64,000 nucleotides of DNA from Flavobacterium sp. YO12 (GTDB taxonomy: Bacteria; Bacteroidota; Bacteroidia; Flavobacteriales; Flavobacteriaceae), in assembly GCF_004119495.1 (NCBI RefSeq), contig NZ_NRQU01000025.1, positions 1-64,000 on the forward strand, in the 5' to 3' direction. The notes below the pieces were generated by a model. That model was not told the origin of the DNA, did no database searches, and was given only the letters and a program-made list of their open reading frames with translations. Below are positions 60,926-64,000 of this stretch, piece after piece. The stretch's first letter is position 1; every line of letters begins with the position of its first letter. The position numbers were made by a program, and so were the translations under genes.

Positions 60926-61100
60926 GGTTCAAAGAGGCAGAGGTTCAGAGTTTTTTCTGTAGAGACGCACTGCAGTGTGTCTAGTTTTAGATTAGAATAT
61001 ATTTTTTAAATTATTTTGAAAATTTGTTAATCGGCAGAATAATAAAAAAATCAGTAGTGAAAAACCTTTGAACCTCTGCCTCTTTGAGCCTTTGGACCTG
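60915..61100. repeat. Element with long inverted arms, GGTTCAAAGAGGCAGAGGTT family
   Basis: The left arm (60918-60950, GGTTCAAAGGTTCAAAGAGG...CAGAGGTTCAGAG) is complementary to the right arm (61064-61098, CCTTTGAACCTCTGCCTCTT...GAGCCTTTGGACC), with few mismatches. The middle holds the palindrome AGACGCACTGCAGTGTGTCT (60962-60981). 61101-61270 contains no gene. Members: 896-980 and 63340-63425. Confidence 0.75.
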
Positions 61101-61270
61101 TTAAAAAGCGTTAAACCCAAAAATACCAATAATAGTTTGTTCAGTGAAAAATCGTGTCAGAAATTGACAATTCCAACGATTTAAAAAAGTCTTTTTTTGG
61201 GAGTTTTTTAGATGAAATAACTAAATGTTAATTTTTGAAAATATTTCATTTTAACAGGAAATATTTCTCT

Positions 61271-61278
61271 TATGTTTG
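61271..61278 (+). promoter_or_regulatory. Candidate -7 box of the SPFH gene
   Basis: TATGTTTG matches TANNTTTG, 21 bases before the ATG at 61300. TTTC at 61244-61247 could be a weak -33 element (spacer 23). Confidence 0.5.
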
Positions 61279-61299
61279 TAGTCTAAATATCAAAAAACT

Positions 61300-63219
61300 A
61301 TGAATGAAATTACTTCTTATTGGTGGATAATTTTAATCTTATTCGCCATTGTATTTTACAAATTTATTTTGCGCGTTTTCTTCGGAATGGTAATCGTTCC
61401 AGAGGATAAAATTGGTTTAGTAACCAAGAAATTTGTTTTGTTTGGCGCAGACAAATCATTGCCAGACGGTCGAATCATTGCTACAAAAGGGGAGGCTGGT
61501 TACCAGGCACAAACATTAGCTCCGGGTTTGTATTGGGGAATGTGGATTTGGCAGTATTCGATAGATATGACTGGGTTTACCATTATTCCAGAAGGAAAAA
61601 TTGGTTTGGTTTTAAGTAAAGATGGAAAAGAAATTCCAACCGGAAGAATCTTAGCCAGAAAAGTCGAAAGTGACAATTTTCAGGATGCGACAGCATTCTT
61701 GAATAATGGCGGACAAAAAGGGCGTCAAACGGCTTTTATCACAACAGGATCGTATCGTATTAATACATTTTTATTCGAAATTATTATCGCTGATCAAATC
61801 AAGATTTACGAAAACATGATTGGTATTGTAACGGCACTTGATGGAGAGCCTATTCCGCAAGGACAAATTGCAGGTAAGTTTGTGAACGATCATAATAATT
61901 TTCAGGATTTTGATAAGTTTTTAGAACATGGCGGAAATCGTGGTTTGCAGCCTCAGGTTATGCTGGCAGGTTCGTATTATATTAATACGTGGGGAATTTT
62001 GATCGAACAAAATCCAATGACTGATGTGCCAATTGGATATGTTGGAGTTGTGATTTCTTATATTGGAGAAGATGGGCAGGATGTTACAGGCGATACTTTT
62101 AAACATGGAAATATTGTTTCAAAAGGGCAAAGAGGTGTTTGGATGGAGCCTTTTGGACCTGGAAAATACGCTCTGAATAAATACACAACCAAACTAGAGC
62201 CAGTTCCAACAACGAATTTAGTATTAAACTGGGCTAACGCACGCAGTGAATCGCATGACTTGGATAAAAATCTTTCGACAATTACAGTTCGTTCAAAAGA
62301 TGGTTTCCCTTTCAATTTGGATGTAGCGCAAATCATTCACGTTCCCGCTGCCGAAGCACCAAAAGTTATTGCTCGATTTGGAAGCATGAACAATTTAGTT
62401 TCTCAAGTGTTAGAACCTACAATTGGTAACTACTTTAGAAACTCGGCTCAGGATAGCGATGTGATTTCGTTTTTAACAACTAGAAAAGAACGTCAGGAAT
62501 CGGCTAAAAATCACATTAAATTAGTACTTGACGAGTACAACGTAAATGCGGTTGATACTTTGATTGGAGATATTGTTCCGCCAGATTCATTAATGAAAAC
62601 GTTGACCGATAGAAAACTAGCAGAGGAAGAGCAAAAAACATATCAAACTCAAAGAATGGCGCAAGAGCAGCGTCAGGGAATGGAAAAAGAAACTGCGATT
62701 GCTGATATGCAGAAAGAAATAGTTAGAGCATCACAAAGTGTTGAAATCGCACAGCGTACTGCCGATGCAACCGTAAAAAAAGCAGAAGGTGATGCAACGA
62801 GTTTGAAACTGAATGTAAACGCCGAAGCCGAAGCTACGAAAATGCGTGCAAATGCTGAAGCGGAAGCAACCAAAGCTAGAGCAGGAGCACAGGCAGAAGC
62901 AACTAAACTAAATGCTAGTGCAGAAGCGGAGCGAATTTCAAAAACGGGTCTTGCTGAAGCAGAGAAAATCATGGCAATTGGTAAATCGACTGCAGAATCA
63001 TATCAATTACAAGTTACTGCAATGGGTGGAGATAATTTTACCCGCTACAAAGTAACAGAGGAAATTGGTAAAGGAAATATAAAAGTAATTCCAGATGTTT
63101 TAATTTCAGGAAATGCTGGTTCTGATGGATCTATTAGTGGTTTATTAGGAATGAAGCTTATGGAAATGATGGATACGAAAGAGGCAAAGGATGTGAAAAA
63201 TCAAACCTCTAAAAAATAG
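61300..63219 (+). CDS. SPFH/flotillin-family protein with repeated N-terminal modules
   Basis: One membrane segment (about 9-28) anchors it. Residues 33-300 show four related modules (about 33-90, 95-165, 172-236, 243-300), each starting with a G-[LYI]-V strand after a Pro (VPEDKIGLV, IPEGKIGLV, ENMIGIV, VPIGYVGVV), the second and third sharing IPxGxI and NFQDxxxFLxxGGxxG. The SPFH domain follows (about 300-450) and then a long coiled coil (about 445-570) with AEAEATK-type heptads. The C-terminus is KVIPDVLISGNAG. 639 residues; it probably forms membrane-associated oligomers. Transcription ends at the hairpin at 63264. Confidence 0.88.
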   Translation: MNEITSYWWIILILFAIVFYKFILRVFFGMVIVPEDKIGLVTKKFVLFGADKSLPDGRIIATKGEAGYQAQTLAPGLYWGMWIWQYSIDMTGFTIIPEGKIGLVLSKDGKEIPTGRILARKVESDNFQDATAFLNNGGQKGRQTAFITTGSYRINTFLFEIIIADQIKIYENMIGIVTALDGEPIPQGQIAGKFVNDHNNFQDFDKFLEHGGNRGLQPQVMLAGSYYINTWGILIEQNPMTDVPIGYVGVVISYIGEDGQDVTGDTFKHGNIVSKGQRGVWMEPFGPGKYALNKYTTKLEPVPTTNLVLNWANARSESHDLDKNLSTITVRSKDGFPFNLDVAQIIHVPAAEAPKVIARFGSMNNLVSQVLEPTIGNYFRNSAQDSDVISFLTTRKERQESAKNHIKLVLDEYNVNAVDTLIGDIVPPDSLMKTLTDRKLAEEEQKTYQTQRMAQEQRQGMEKETAIADMQKEIVRASQSVEIAQRTADATVKKAEGDATSLKLNVNAEAEATKMRANAEAEATKARAGAQAEATKLNASAEAERISKTGLAEAEKIMAIGKSTAESYQLQVTAMGGDNFTRYKVTEEIGKGNIKVIPDVLISGNAGSDGSISGLLGMKLMEMMDTKEAKDVKNQTSKK

Positions 63220-63232
63220 TAATGAATAAATA

Positions 63233-63296
63233 CCTAACAGGTTTTAAAAACCTGTTAGGATATAAATCCGATTGGCTTTCGCTAATCGGATTTTTT
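63233..63296 (+). terminator. Double hairpin terminator of the SPFH gene
   Basis: A palindrome CCTAACAGGTTTT / AAAAACCTGTTAGG (63233-63259) is followed by AAATCCGATTGGC (63264-63276) pairing with GCTAATCGGATTT (63281-63293) and a T-run. The second hairpin belongs to the AATCCGATT terminator family. Confidence 0.85.
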
Positions 63297-63339
63297 ATTT
63301 TAAAATTAAAAGAAAAATTTTCGAATCTGATAAAGAAAA

Positions 63340-63425
63340 CCCTCAGAATCTTAGCCTCTCAGAACCTTAGTCCCTTTAAAAAAACCTTTGTACCTTTGCC
63401 CCTCAGAACCTTTGCGCCTCTTTAA
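63340..63425. repeat. Dispersed repeat, CCTCAGAACCTTTG family
   Basis: CCCTCAGAATCTTAGCCTCT, then CAGAACCTTAGTCCCTTT and GTACCTTTGCCCCTCAGAAC are diverged copies related to 60915-61100 and 896-980. One of them supplies a TACCTTTG box at 63391-63398, upstream of the phosphoesterase gene, although a matching -33 element is not seen. Confidence 0.55.
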
Positions 63426-63432
63426 AAAAAAA

Positions 63433-63927
63433 ATGAAAAAAATCCTTTTGCTTTCAGATACTCACAGTCATATTGATGATACAATTTTAAAATATGTGGC
63501 TCAGGCAGACGAAGTTTGGCACGCTGGAGATATTGGAGATTTGAATGTAACTGACACGATCAAAAAGCTGAAACCTCTGCGCTGTGTGTATGGTAATATA
63601 GACGATGCAAAAGCAAGATTAGAATTTCCGCTGCACAATCGGTTTTTGTGTGAAAATGTTTCTGTTTGGATAACCCATATTGGTGGTTATCCCGGAAAAT
63701 ACAATCCCAATATTAGGGAAGAAATGGCTGAGAATCCGCCAAAATTATTTATTTGCGGACATTCACATATTTTAAAAGTAATGTTTGACAAGAAGAATAA
63801 TTTACTGCATATGAATCCCGGTGCCGCTGGTAAAAGCGGATTTCATCAAATGAGAACAATGCTTCGCTTTGTAATCGATGATGACAAAATAAAGGATCTT
63901 GAGATTATAGAAATTGGTAAAAAGTAA
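63433..63927 (+). CDS. YfcE/MJ0936-type metallophosphoesterase
   Basis: The open frame starts at 63388 inside a repeat; the ATG at 63433 (MKKILLLSDTHSHIDD) is the true start, giving 164 residues. Metal ligands are Asp9, His11, Asp33, Asn55 (GNID), His82, His110 and His112 (CGHSH), the full calcineurin-like set. It is most like small phosphodiesterases of the YfcE family, which in vitro hydrolyse phosphodiesters such as bis-pNPP. The in vivo substrate is unknown. It is followed at once by the 3' end of a gene on the opposite strand. Confidence 0.93.
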   Translation: MKKILLLSDTHSHIDDTILKYVAQADEVWHAGDIGDLNVTDTIKKLKPLRCVYGNIDDAKARLEFPLHNRFLCENVSVWITHIGGYPGKYNPNIREEMAENPPKLFICGHSHILKVMFDKKNNLLHMNPGAAGKSGFHQMRTMLRFVIDDDKIKDLEIIEIGKK

Positions 63928-63932
63928 TTTTT

Positions 63933-64000
63933 TTAATGAGATAATGGAATTTGTATTTTAATTGTGGTTCCATTATTTTCTTTTGAGGCGATAGAAAAAC
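63933..64000 (-). CDS. 3' end of a probable histidine kinase gene (partial)
   Basis: The minus strand reads ...FSIASKENNGTTIKIQIPLSH followed by TAA at 63935-63933. 'NGTTIKIQIPL' is the usual last beta strand of a HATPase domain. Only 68 bases are in the window, so the identity rests on this short tail. It runs toward the phosphoesterase gene with a 5-base gap. Confidence 0.5.
   Translation of the reverse strand, partial: FSIASKENNGTTIKIQIPLSH

Noticed and set aside
62673..62972. Minus-strand 99-codon ORF, alanine-rich
   Set aside because: Mirror of the AEAEATK coiled-coil coding region of the SPFH gene; composition explains the open frame.

Overview
The window looks like chromosomal DNA of a Flavobacterium-type member of the Bacteroidota. 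It is AT-rich, promoters fit the Bacteroidota pattern TTTG-N19..21-TANNTTTG, start codons often follow A-rich rather than Shine-Dalgarno sequence, and the gene content is typical: SusC/SusD pair, TonB-type outer-membrane receptor, menaquinone and bacillithiol genes, LytTR regulation. No phage, plasmid, CRISPR array or complete insertion sequence is visible.

Layout. 1-1.2 kb: a gene-poor stretch with two very short transcription units, each with a strong promoter and an intrinsic terminator; the first may be a structured RNA, the second encodes a 31-residue peptide. 1.3-12.7 kb: an unknown Lys-rich protein, a long-chain acyl-CoA ligase, a secreted protein, an outer-membrane beta-barrel receptor, PurL and a beta-helix lipoprotein. 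13.0-15.6 kb (plus strand): a MenI-like thioesterase and isochorismate synthase (menaquinone), BshB1 (bacillithiol) and tRNA-His. 15.9-28.2 kb (minus): a zinc peptidase, a 1350-residue hybrid histidine kinase, a membrane protein, an aldehyde dehydrogenase, an RluA-type pseudouridine synthase, a four-helix-bundle (23S-IVP type) gene set in TAGACTTCTTAGA repeats, PanB, an SH3 protein and L-serine dehydratase. 28.5-31.4 kb (plus): a CPA2-type antiporter whose frame is broken at an A7 run, and a DUF2625 protein.

31.4-41.4 kb is an uninterrupted minus-strand run of 18 small genes (GNAT, DUF1801, SRPBCC, NTF2-like, LOG, MBL-fold, small membrane proteins), which looks like an accessory cassette region. 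41.6-47.3 kb: tandem DUF1254 lipoproteins, a DUF2314-ankyrin protein and dihydrolipoyl dehydrogenase. 47.6-58.3 kb: an HNH-like protein, then a block in which a LytS-type kinase and a LytTR regulator bracket a zinc metalloprotease and a SusC/SusD pair. 58.3-64 kb: an ABC exporter, TruA, an SPFH protein with repeated N-terminal modules, a YfcE-like phosphoesterase and the 3' end of a probable kinase.

Intergenic DNA is rich in short inverted-repeat elements of several families, some nested in one another, and several terminators share one sequence. The best candidates for something undescribed are the two mini transcription units at the left end, the A7 frameshift in the antiporter, the kinase/regulator-bracketed SusCD-metalloprotease block, and the nested repeat elements.
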